Shown: positions 7,485-13,886 of the stretch, in pieces
Layout of the letters: each line of letters opens with the position of its first letter
How positions within the stretch are numbered: position 1 is the first letter of the stretch
Assembly: GCA_022822125.1 (NCBI GenBank)
Contig: JAJECF010000061.1
Coordinates: forward strand, 1-44,558
Direction: 5' to 3'
DNA: 44,558 nt
Source: Alphaproteobacteria bacterium
Lineage (GTDB): Bacteria > Pseudomonadota > Alphaproteobacteria > Bin95
The notes under the pieces: model-generated
Database searches by the model: none
Told to the model about the DNA's origin: nothing
Seen by the model: the letters and a program-made list of their open reading frames with translations, nothing else
Translations under genes and position numbers: made by a program

Positions 7485-7594
7485 GGCAAAGACTGCAAGC
7501 GGCTTTCTCGCCGCTTCGGGACTCCCCCTCTCGTCCCGCAGTCTTCGACGCCCTGAAGCGCCCGGTCTCCCCCCGACCGGGCGCTTCTCCTTTC
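7485..7594 (+). ncRNA. Candidate structured small RNA (unnamed)
   Basis: About 110 nt in a gap of roughly 200 bases between two coding regions, with its own promoter and terminator. Folding by eye: a closing stem AAGACTGC (7489-7496) with GCAGTCTT (7538-7545) encloses two hairpins, AAGCGGC-TTTCTC-GCCGCTT (7497-7516) and CGGGAC with GTCCCG (7517-7538) around a C-rich loop TCCCCCTCTC. That makes a three-way junction. A 13-bp perfect terminator stem with loop TCCCCCC follows. The C-rich loops are complementary to purine-rich ribosome-binding sites, as in the anti-Shine-Dalgarno small RNAs of Rhizobiales; family membership is not claimed. Alternatives are a 3'-UTR-derived RNA or a leader of the racemase gene, though the terminator argues against a leader. 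Confidence 0.6.
7555..7592 (+). terminator. Strong intrinsic terminator of the candidate small RNA
   Basis: Perfect 13-bp inverted repeat GAAGCGCCCGGTC (7555-7567) and GACCGGGCGCTTC (7575-7587), loop TCCCCCC, followed by the T-containing tail TCCTTTCTG. Confidence 0.75.
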
Positions 7595-7625
7595 TGCGGG
7601 ACAGGCGGAGCGGTAAGGTAACGGC

Positions 7626-8276
7626 ATGGCTGAAATTCTCGTCGTCAATCCGAACAGCACCGAGGCCGTGACCGAGGCCATAGACCGGGCGGCGGCGCCC
7701 TTCCGCGTCGGAGGCGGGCCCGAAATCCGGGCCGCCACCAACCATGCCGGCCCGCCGGGTATCCAGAGCCAGGGCGACGCCGACGGCGTGGTGCCCCATT
7801 TGCGGGAGATGGCGGCGGGAGGCGGCGCGGACGCGATGGTGCTCGCCTGTTTCTCCGACCCCGGCCTGCATGTGCTCCGCGAGGATACGGGCAGGCCCGT
7901 GATCGGCATTGCGGAGGCCGGGCTGCTGACCGCGCTCACCCTTGGCGAGCGGGTCGGCGTGCTCGCCATCCTGGCGCGCTCTGTGCCGCGGCATTTGCGC
8001 TATGTCCGCCAGATGGGCCTCGATGCGCGCTTCGCCGGAGACCGGCCGGTGGACCTCGAAGTCGTCGAGCTTGCCGACCCGGTGCGGACCCGCGCCCGCC
8101 TGCTGGAAACCGGACGCGAACTGCGCGACCGCGATGGCGCCGATGTGCTGGTGCTGGGCTGCGCCGGCATGGCGGACCAGCGCCCGGCGCTCGCCCAGGC
8201 GCTCGGCATGCCGGTCGTCGAACCTGTCCAGGCCGCCATCGGCATGGCCGTGTCCGCCGTGATGCGGGGGTGGTGA
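7626..8276 (+). CDS. Aspartate/glutamate racemase family protein (hydantoin racemase-like)
   Basis: A 216-residue protein beginning ILVVNPNSTEAVTEAI, the signature start of the Asp/Glu/hydantoin racemase superfamily, which uses two cysteines as acid and base. Both are present: Cys75 in MVLACFSDPG and Cys179 in LVLGCAGMAD. VVEPVQAAIGMA near the C-terminus is also conserved. The family covers hydantoin, allantoin, aspartate and maleate isomerising enzymes, and the sequence does not separate these. It follows the small-RNA terminator, with GGTAAGG close before the ATG, and has no partner gene after it. Confidence 0.82.
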   Translation: MAEILVVNPNSTEAVTEAIDRAAAPFRVGGGPEIRAATNHAGPPGIQSQGDADGVVPHLREMAAGGGADAMVLACFSDPGLHVLREDTGRPVIGIAEAGLLTALTLGERVGVLAILARSVPRHLRYVRQMGLDARFAGDRPVDLEVVELADPVRTRARLLETGRELRDRDGADVLVLGCAGMADQRPALAQALGMPVVEPVQAAIGMAVSAVMRGW

Positions 8277-8349
8277 GGCGCGCTTTCGGGATATGACGGG
8301 AGAGGCCGGCGAAGAGGTAGCTCCCCTGTGCCTGGAGAATAGGCGGGGA

Positions 8350-8369
8350 CGTTCCAGACCCTGGAAACG
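8350..8369. promoter_or_regulatory. Dyad upstream of the PIN-associated gene pair
   Basis: Inverted repeat with TTCCAG (8352-8357) and CTGGAA (8361-8366) around ACC, extending imperfectly to ACGTT and AAACGT on either side. It sits about 95 bases before the first gene of the pair, a plausible operator for autoregulation. There is no T tract, so a terminator is less likely. Confidence 0.3.
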
Positions 8370-8462
8370 TTTGCAGGCCTATGGGGCGCGACGGGAAGGC
8401 GGCCGCTTTACCGGGACTCGTCCAAGGGGTAGGTTTTGCCCCATGTTCGGGAGGCAATGAGC

Positions 8463-9137
8463 ATGACCGACGCTGAGAATCCCCCTGCCGTTCTGACCTT
8501 GGAGCTTGGCTCAAACGCGGTTTCCCCGCGCGAATTTCATTCGGTGGTCCGGGCCTTTACCGGTTTTCTGCGAGATGTTGCAGAAGAAGCCGGCAGCACT
8601 GATAATCCCGTGACATGGAAAGTCTGGGTTTCGGAGGGAAGCGTGCGAATCCTGGCCGGGCTCGCCCACGCCACCAATAAAGAAACCATCGGCAGGGTGA
8701 CTGGTGTAGTAAATAACCCGTCCCGTCGCATTCGGCGTCGCCTTGATACTTTCCCCCGCCCTGTTCCGGTCACTCTGCTGCTGGCCGGCGACGACCGAAC
8801 GGACATTCTGCATCAACCACCGGAAGCTGAGCGGCATCCAAGTCAGATTGCCGAATATGGCACCGTCGAAGGCACTCTCGATACCCTGAGTGCGCGTGGG
8901 CAGCGCCTTCAATTCACGATTTCCGAGCCGATCTGGAATATGGCCGTCCAATGCACTGTGCCGGATGATCTGATCGAAGCCATGCACGGTATGTGGCGCC
9001 AACGCGTGTCCGCTCGCGGCATGGTCTATTATAACCGGGAGGGGTATCCGACAAGCATTCGGGCGGAAGAGGTCACGCCATTCCCCTACGACGAAAGCCC
9101 GCTGATGGACTATCGTGGATTGCTTCTTTCCAACTGA
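8463..9137 (+). CDS. Unknown protein paired with a PIN-domain gene
   Basis: I do not recognise this 224-residue protein. It has no signal peptide or membrane segment. It opens with a beta-strand-like LTLELGSNAVSPREFHSVVRAF stretch and a basic patch (NNPSRRIRRRLD, about residues 78-89) that could contact nucleic acid. It ends with alternating strands, EGTLDTLSARGQRLQFTI then CTVPDDLIEAMHGMW and ARGMVYYNREGYPTSIRAEEV, which looks like a small beta-barrel. ATG 8463 is preferred because GGGAGG lies eight bases upstream; ATG 8457 is too close to it. It overlaps the PIN gene in a TGATG junction. G+C is visibly lower than in flanking genes, suggesting transfer. By position it would be the antitoxin or a regulatory partner, but it is far larger than usual VapB or Phd proteins. 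Confidence 0.6.
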   Translation: MTDAENPPAVLTLELGSNAVSPREFHSVVRAFTGFLRDVAEEAGSTDNPVTWKVWVSEGSVRILAGLAHATNKETIGRVTGVVNNPSRRIRRRLDTFPRPVPVTLLLAGDDRTDILHQPPEAERHPSQIAEYGTVEGTLDTLSARGQRLQFTISEPIWNMAVQCTVPDDLIEAMHGMWRQRVSARGMVYYNREGYPTSIRAEEVTPFPYDESPLMDYRGLLLSN

Positions 9138-9598
9138 TGGTTGAACGTCGATATTGGGACTCGAACTGCTTCCTCGCATGGCTACAGGCGGAGGAAGACC
9201 GAGTGGACAAGTGCCAGGCCGTATTGTCCTTGGCTGAACGCGGTGAAATCGAGATTGTAACAAGCGTATTCACGCTTACCGAGGTCTTGCGTCTGCGGCC
9301 AAGGGATGCCCTGCCGAGCGAACGGCGTTCATCGGTTGAAGCGTTCTTTAACCGCTCCTCCATTCAGACAATGATGCTCACGCGGCAAATCGCCGAATTG
9401 GCCCGCGATCTGGTATGGGATCATGGTGTTGATTCGAAGGACTCTGTTCATGTCGCTTCGGCTCTCGCCGCCAAGATTCCTGTTCTGAACACCTTTGACA
9501 ATCCACTGATCAGCAAGAACGGCATGATCGGCAATCCGCCCTTGATTATCGAAGAACCAGCCGTTGAAGAACCGGAGTTCGGTCTTGAAGAACAGTAG
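9137..9598 (+). CDS. PIN-domain ribonuclease (VapC-like toxin candidate)
   Basis: A 153-residue PIN-domain protein. The acidic metal-binding residues expected of the fold are visible: Asp8 in RYWDSNCFLAWL, Glu49 in VFTLTEVLRL, Asp102 in DSKDSVHVASAL and Asp121 in NTFDNPLI. PIN toxins cleave tRNA or rRNA with Mg2+ when released from their antitoxin. The C-terminal tail is acidic (EEPAVEEPEFGLEE), which is unusual and might occupy the basic partner or the active site. The start codon overlaps the stop of the unknown upstream gene, which implies coupled synthesis. A terminator-like hairpin follows at 9625. Confidence 0.82.
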   Translation: MVERRYWDSNCFLAWLQAEEDRVDKCQAVLSLAERGEIEIVTSVFTLTEVLRLRPRDALPSERRSSVEAFFNRSSIQTMMLTRQIAELARDLVWDHGVDSKDSVHVASALAAKIPVLNTFDNPLISKNGMIGNPPLIIEEPAVEEPEFGLEEQ

Positions 9599-9624
9599 CG
9601 AGGAGCGGTTCAACGAGACGCCTC

Positions 9625-9655
9625 GGCGGCTCCCGGGCCGCCCTTCGCTTTTCTG
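9625..9655 (+). terminator. Probable terminator after the PIN gene
   Basis: Stem GGCGGC (9625-9630) and GCCGCC (9637-9642) with loop TCCCGG, followed by CTTCGCTTTTCTG. Confidence 0.5.
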
Positions 9656-9708
9656 CGCAGGGAAGCGATGGTCGGGGCCGAAAACCCCGCCGGAGGAGCG
9701 GGAGACGG

Positions 9709-9732
9709 TTAACAAGATGCTATCCTTGTTCA
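9709..9732 (+). promoter_or_regulatory. Dyad operator candidate before the AbrB-type antitoxin
   Basis: AACAAG (9711-9716) and CTTGTT (9725-9730) are a perfect inverted repeat with an eight-base AT-rich centre, ending 12 bases before ATG 9743. AbrB-type antitoxins commonly bind such dyads in their own promoter. Confidence 0.45.
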
Positions 9733-9742
9733 AGTAAGGACT

Positions 9743-10057
9743 ATGGCCAAGGTAACAAGAAAGCTGCAAGTCACGGTGCCCGAGGCGCTGGCGGGGCGTT
9801 ACGGGATCAGGCCCGGCGACGAGGTTCGCTTCGAGGAGGCAGGCGAAACCATTCGCATGGTGCCTGCCGGCGCAGACGCTCCCCGAGATGCCCTGGATCG
9901 CGAAGCGCGTCTTCGACTGTTCGATGCGGCAACCGAACGGCAACGGAAGCGCCAAGCCGTTCGCGTCTTCCATGAAGGCGCAAGCGGACCCGGCGAACAC
10001 AGGCGCGGCTGGACCAGGGATGAGCTTTACAAGCACGGCCGCCCGGGCGCTGATTGA
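9743..10057 (+). CDS. AbrB/MazE-family antitoxin (VapB-like)
   Basis: A 104-residue protein whose first 45 residues form a SpoVT/AbrB swapped-hairpin DNA-binding domain: KVTRKLQVTVPEALAGRYGIRPGDEVRFEEAGETIRMVPA, read in two halves around the GIRPGDEV turn. The C-terminal half is rich in Arg/Lys/Glu and ends RRGWTRDELYKHGRP, a pattern seen in antitoxins that neutralise PIN toxins. The last 38 bases overlap the start of a broken PIN gene in another frame. With its toxin lost, this may be an orphan antitoxin able to repress its own promoter or buffer a related toxin. Confidence 0.72.
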   Translation: MAKVTRKLQVTVPEALAGRYGIRPGDEVRFEEAGETIRMVPAGADAPRDALDREARLRLFDAATERQRKRQAVRVFHEGASGPGEHRRGWTRDELYKHGRPGAD

Positions 10058-10253
10058 CACTGATAGTCTCGTCTATCGCTACGACTGGCGCTTTCCGGAC
10101 AAGCAGCGATCCACAATCCGTTTGCGGCTCGGGACATGCCGATATAACGGGCGGGCGGCATGCTCCTCCCATCCGCCGGGCTGTTGCAGCGAGAGTCGGG
10201 AGATATGCCGTAAACGGACAGGGGTTATGTGCCCGGTTCTGGAGCGTCCATGA
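10020..10253 (+). pseudogene. Truncated VapC-type PIN toxin gene
   Basis: From ATG 10020 the frame reads a clear PIN N-terminus: ARALIDTDSLVYRYDWRFPDKQR, with the first catalytic Asp in LIDTDSLVYR. After about 32 residues the similarity stops abruptly near 10116, exactly where an inverted-repeat-flanked segment begins. The rest of the frame is low-complexity Arg/Cys-rich sequence with no PIN features, and ends at 10253. A full VapC would need about 100 more residues including three further acidic positions, so the product cannot be an active nuclease. The overlap with the AbrB-type antitoxin is the normal arrangement of such pairs. Confidence 0.65.
10117..10218. mobile_element. Short inverted-repeat element disrupting vapC
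   Basis: About 102 bases bounded by TCCGTTTGCGGC (10117-10128) and GCCGTAAACGGA (10207-10218), complementary at 11 of 12 positions, with an inner GGCGG/CCGCC pairing. It starts where PIN similarity ends. The size and structure suggest a MITE-like or REP-like insertion or the scar of one. No target duplication is obvious, and only one copy is in the window. Confidence 0.4.
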
Positions 10254-10259
10254 CAAAAC

Positions 10260-10271
10260 ATGACATGTCAT
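10260..10271. promoter_or_regulatory. Perfect 12-bp palindrome at the start of the glycosyltransferase operon
   Basis: ATGACATGTCAT is self-complementary and is embedded in three ATGACA repeats between 10250 and 10277. It overlaps the proposed ATG at 10270, so a protein bound here could block translation or transcription start. If so, the true start of the next gene may be the later ATG at 10303. Confidence 0.35.
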
Positions 10272-10956
10272 GACATCGCCGGCGTGTCCCCGGCCGGCGC
10301 CGATGCTTGCGGTCGCCATCCCGACGCTGAATGCCGCCGCCATGCTGCCCGGAGCGCTGGAGTCGCTGGCGCCGGGCCGGGCGCGGATCGCGGAAATCGT
10401 CGTTGCGGACGGCGGCTCCACCGACGGCACGCAAGCGGTCGCCAGGGCGGCCGGGGCGCGCGTCGTCCAGGCGCCGAGAGGCCGCGGCAGTCAGCTCCGC
10501 GCCGGCGTTGCGGCCACGACCGCGCCCCGGCTCCTGGTGCTCCATGCCGATTCCCGCCTCGGGCCGGGCTGGCCGGAGGCGCTGCCGGAGGACGGCCGGG
10601 CGGGCTGGTATCGCCTGCGCCTCGACGACGCCGCCCCGGCAGCGCGGCGCGTCGAGCGGCTTGCGAACTGGCGCGCCCGGCGCCTCGGCCTGCCCTATGG
10701 CGACCAGGGCCTCGTGCTGCCGCGGGCGCTCTACGATGCCCTCGGCGGCTATCGCGACATGCCGCTGATGGAGGATGTGGACCTGGTCCGGCGCCTCGGC
10801 CGGCGCCGCCTCGTCGAGCTCGACGCCGAAATCACCACCTCCGCCGCCCGCTACCGCCGGGACGGCTACTGGCGCCGGCCGTTGCGCAATCTCGCCTGCC
10901 TCTCGCTCTACTTCGCGGGCATGGCGCCGGAGCGCATCCTGAGGCTCTACCAATGA
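10270..10956 (+). CDS. TIGR04283-type family 2 glycosyltransferase (arsenosugar-associated)
   Basis: A 228-residue GT2-fold protein. The N-terminal VAIPTLNAAAMLPGALESL, the VVADGGSTDGT donor motif and LLVLHADSRLGPGW (the DxD-like site) define the catalytic core. The later GLPYGDQGLVLPRALYDALGGY and PLMEDVDLVRRLGRR are characteristic of the small family annotated as arsenosugar-biosynthesis glycosyltransferase. It overlaps the next gene, which belongs to the partner family TIGR04282, by ATGA. Neither the radical SAM enzyme ArsS nor ArsM is visible here, so an arsenic role is only by family name. ATG 10303 is an alternative start. Confidence 0.75.
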   Translation: MTSPACPRPAPMLAVAIPTLNAAAMLPGALESLAPGRARIAEIVVADGGSTDGTQAVARAAGARVVQAPRGRGSQLRAGVAATTAPRLLVLHADSRLGPGWPEALPEDGRAGWYRLRLDDAAPAARRVERLANWRARRLGLPYGDQGLVLPRALYDALGGYRDMPLMEDVDLVRRLGRRRLVELDAEITTSAARYRRDGYWRRPLRNLACLSLYFAGMAPERILRLYQ

Positions 10957-11561
10957 GGGCCTGCGGCCTGCGGCGCGGCACGGTGGTGGTGATGCTGCGC
11001 GAGCCCCGCCTCGGCGCGGTCAAGACCCGGCTCGGGGCCGATATCGGGCCGGCGCGCGCCACCGCCTTCTACCGGCGCATGGCGGCGGACCAATTGCGCC
11101 GGCTGGCGGCGGACCGGCGCTGGCGCGTCGTGCTGGCGGTGACGCCGGACGGCGCGCGCGGCCCCTGGCCCCGCCGGCTCCGGCGCATCGGGCAGGGCCG
11201 GGGCGATATCGGCCGGCGCATGGACAGGGCGCTCGCCCGCGCGCCGACGCCCGCTTTGCTGGTCGGCAGCGACATTCCGGGCCTCCGGCCGCGCCATATC
11301 GCGCGCGCTTTCCATCGGCTCTGCGCGGCGCAGGCAGTGTTCGGACCGGCGGAAGACGGCGGCTTCTGGCTCGTCGGCGCGAGGCAGCGCAGGCGGCTCT
11401 TCGCCGGCCCCGTGCGCTGGTCCCATCCCGAAACGCTCGCCGATGCGCTGGCGCAGCTTCCCTTCCCGGCCGCGCTAGCCGACCGCCTGGCGGATATTGA
11501 CGACGGCGCGGCCTGGGCTGCCTATACTCGCCGGCCATGCGCTGCTCGATCCTTTCCATAG
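10953..11561 (+). CDS. TIGR04282/DUF2064-type nucleotidyl/glycosyl transferase
   Basis: A 202-residue protein of the family usually encoded beside TIGR04283 proteins. It shows VVVMLREPRLGAVKTRLGADIG (nucleotide-binding loop with the KTRL motif), LLVGSDIPGLRPRHIARAF (the conserved GSDxP site) and FGPAEDGGFWLVG. The fold is that of nucleotidyltransferases such as CofC/MobA. A plausible role is activating a sugar or acid for the upstream glycosyltransferase. It overlaps the upstream gene by four bases and the next by 25, so the operon is very compact. The product is strongly Arg-rich. Confidence 0.75.
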   Translation: MRACGLRRGTVVVMLREPRLGAVKTRLGADIGPARATAFYRRMAADQLRRLAADRRWRVVLAVTPDGARGPWPRRLRRIGQGRGDIGRRMDRALARAPTPALLVGSDIPGLRPRHIARAFHRLCAAQAVFGPAEDGGFWLVGARQRRRLFAGPVRWSHPETLADALAQLPFPAALADRLADIDDGAAWAAYTRRPCAARSFP

Positions 11562-12544
11562 GCGACCATTACCCGGACCGCCCGCGTTCCCTCGCCGGCC
11601 TCTATGACGAGGTCATACGCCAATGCCTGCTCGCCGAGGACCTCGGCTATGAGGCGTTCTTCGCCGCCGAGCACCATTTCCACGAATATGGCGCCGTGCC
11701 GGACCCGGCGGTGCTGCTGACCGCCATGGCCGCCCGGACCTCCCGCATCCGGCTCGGCACGGCGATCTCCGTGCTGCCCTTCCGTAATCCGCTCACCGTG
11801 GCGGAGAGCTACGCCATGGTGGACATGCTCTCCGGCGGGCGGCTGGTGCTGGGTGTCGGCTCCGGCTATCTCGCGCATGAATTCGAGGGCTTCGGCGTGC
11901 CGCCGGAAGAGAAGCGCGACCGGTTTGACGAGGCGCTGGAGGTGCTGCGGCTGGCGCTCGCCGGCGGGCCGGTGCATTTCGACGGGCACTACCACAAGGT
12001 CGATGGCGTCGCCCTGAACGTTGCGCCTGTGCAGCGGCCGGTGCCGATCCATGTGGCGGTGCTGCGCCCGGAGGCGGCCTGGCATGTGGGCAAGGCCGGC
12101 AGCGCCATATTCTGCGTGCCCTACGCCTCCGTCGCCGGCATGGAGGATGTCGAGACCCTGTTCCGGTCCTTCGCCGAAGGGCGTGCGGAGGCCGGGCTGG
12201 ACGGAGCGGGCGACGCCGCGGCCTTCGCCTTCCACACCTTCGTGGCGGAGACCGACGAGGAAGCGCGCGAGATGGCGGCGGACGCCTTCGAGCTCTATGT
12301 CGCGACCCGGCTCTATGCGCGCCGGCAGGTCTGGGACGACATCATGGCGTCCGGCCTCTCGCTCATGGGTTCGGTCGAAACCGTGGCGGAGAAGCTGCGC
12401 CGGCTCGCCGGCTGGGGCCTCGGCCATGTGCTGACGCTGCATAACTTCGGCGGCCTCGAGCCCGAAGCCGTGGAGCGGTCCATGCGCCTGTTCGCCGAGG
12501 AAGCGCTGCCCCGCGCGCTTGCGGCCGGACCGCGCCTGTCATGA
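11537..12544 (+). CDS. LLM-class flavin-dependent oxidoreductase
   Basis: A 335-residue bacterial-luciferase-like monooxygenase, which uses reduced FMN or F420-type flavin and O2. Family marks: AEDLGYEAFFAAEHHFHEYG near residue 33-52, TSRIRLGTAISVLPFRNPLTVAES, and MLSGGRLVLGVGSGYLAHEFEGFGVP, followed by RFDEALEVLRLAL. The substrate is unknown. It overlaps the previous gene by 25 bases and the next by ATGA, so it belongs to the same transcript as the FAD oxidoreductase, transporter, SDR and thioesterase, which suggests a catabolic route for an imported compound. Confidence 0.82.
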   Translation: MRCSILSIGDHYPDRPRSLAGLYDEVIRQCLLAEDLGYEAFFAAEHHFHEYGAVPDPAVLLTAMAARTSRIRLGTAISVLPFRNPLTVAESYAMVDMLSGGRLVLGVGSGYLAHEFEGFGVPPEEKRDRFDEALEVLRLALAGGPVHFDGHYHKVDGVALNVAPVQRPVPIHVAVLRPEAAWHVGKAGSAIFCVPYASVAGMEDVETLFRSFAEGRAEAGLDGAGDAAAFAFHTFVAETDEEAREMAADAFELYVATRLYARRQVWDDIMASGLSLMGSVETVAEKLRRLAGWGLGHVLTLHNFGGLEPEAVERSMRLFAEEALPRALAAGPRLS

Positions 12545-13848
12545 AGACCGCCGACCCCGCCTCCGTCCTCTGGCGCGCGACGGCCCCGCCGGCCCCGCCG
12601 ACGCCTGAGCTCGACGGCGAGCGCGAGGCCGATGTCTGCGTCGTCGGCGGCGGTTTCACCGGGCTTTCCACGGCCCTGCATCTGGCCGAAGCGGGCGCAC
12701 GGGTCGTGGTTCTCGAAGCCGAGGACCCGGGCTTCGGGGCCTCCGGGCGCAATCACGGCCAGGTGGTGCCGATGCTCTCGCGCTACGGGCCGGAAGAGAC
12801 GGTCGCGCGCTTCGGCCCCGAGGAGGGCGAGCGGTTCAACGCCTTCGTGGCCGAGGCGGCGAAGCTGGTGTTCGAGCTGATCGACCGCCTCGGCATCGAC
12901 TGCGACGCGCGGCCGGTCGGCTGGATGCTGCCGGTGGACAGCCCGGCCCGCGACGGCATGGTCCGCGCCCGCGCCGAGGCCTGGGCCGCGCGCGGCATGC
13001 CGGTGCGTTATCTGGAGCGGGACGAGACCGAGGCGATGACCGGCAGCCGCCACTGGCAGGGCGCGCTCTACCACGCCTGGGGCGGCAATATTCAGCCGCT
13101 CGCCTATGCGCGCGGCCTCGCAAGGGCGGCCATCGACGCCGGCGCGGCGGTCCATGCCCGCTCGCCGGCGACGGCGCTGGCGCGGTCCGGAGGTCGCTGG
13201 CGCGTGGAGACGCCGGGCGGCGCGGTGACGGCGGAGCAGGTCGTGCTGGCTACCAACGGCTATACCAGCGGACTCTGGCCGGGGCTGAGGCGGGCCGTCG
13301 TGCCCTTCCGACTGTTCCTCGCCGCGACGGCGCCGCAGGGCGGCAATGTGCGCCGGCATATCCTTCCCGGCGATATGAGCGTCTCGGACAGCCGCACGCT
13401 GCTCTGGCCCTTCCGCTGGGACCGGGAGGGCCGCATGGTGATGGGCGGCGACATCCTGCTGCCCTGGCGCGCGCGCGGCCGCGCCGGAACCGTGGCGCGG
13501 CGGCGCCTGCAGGCCGCTTTTCCGGAGTTGGGAGACGCCGCCATCGAATTCGTCTGGGAGGGCAAGGTGGCCATGACCGTGGACCGCCTGCCGCGCGCCA
13601 TGGAGCTCGGACCCGGCGTCTGGACGGCGCTCGGCTATAACGGCCGCGGCGTGGCGCTGGCGACGGCGATGGGCGGCCTGCTTGCCGGGCGCTGCCTCGA
13701 GGGGCTTCAGGCCGACGACCCCGTGCCGGCCGCGCTGCGCCGCCCTCACCCCGTGCCGTCGAACCGCCTCGCCGCGCCGATCGCCCGCGCCATGCTGCTG
13801 CGCTTCCGCCGGCAGGACGCAAAGGCGGCCCGCAGCCGGCCGTCCTGA
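12541..13848 (+). CDS. FAD-dependent amine/amino-acid oxidase (DAO family)
   Basis: A 435-residue DAO-fold oxidoreductase similar in layout to gamma-glutamylputrescine oxidase (PuuB) and related deaminating enzymes. FAD binding: VCVVGGGFTGLSTALHLAEAGARVVVLEA (about 32-60) and GFGASGRNHGQVVP, where the covalent-flavin His of some relatives would lie. The C-terminal TALGYNGRGVALATAMGGLLAG is the second FAD contact. It starts on ATGA with the LLM gene and is followed 38 bases later by a transporter. Oxidation of an N-alkyl amine or amino acid is likely; the exact substrate is not readable. Confidence 0.8.
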   Translation: MKTADPASVLWRATAPPAPPTPELDGEREADVCVVGGGFTGLSTALHLAEAGARVVVLEAEDPGFGASGRNHGQVVPMLSRYGPEETVARFGPEEGERFNAFVAEAAKLVFELIDRLGIDCDARPVGWMLPVDSPARDGMVRARAEAWAARGMPVRYLERDETEAMTGSRHWQGALYHAWGGNIQPLAYARGLARAAIDAGAAVHARSPATALARSGGRWRVETPGGAVTAEQVVLATNGYTSGLWPGLRRAVVPFRLFLAATAPQGGNVRRHILPGDMSVSDSRTLLWPFRWDREGRMVMGGDILLPWRARGRAGTVARRRLQAAFPELGDAAIEFVWEGKVAMTVDRLPRAMELGPGVWTALGYNGRGVALATAMGGLLAGRCLEGLQADDPVPAALRRPHPVPSNRLAAPIARAMLLRFRRQDAKAARSRPS

Positions 13849-13886
13849 CGCGCGGCGGCGGCAGGGAGCGGCGCCGGAGCGGCGGC

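Noticed and set aside
7485..7594. SRP 4.5S RNA, considered because ffh is in the window
   Set aside because: It lacks the conserved GGAAGCAG-type tetraloop/internal-loop sequence and has a three-way junction, so it is not an SRP RNA.
10054..10263. Small 69-codon frame after the antitoxin
   Set aside because: The PIN similarity lies in a different frame starting at 10020; this frame crosses the inverted-repeat element with no family features.
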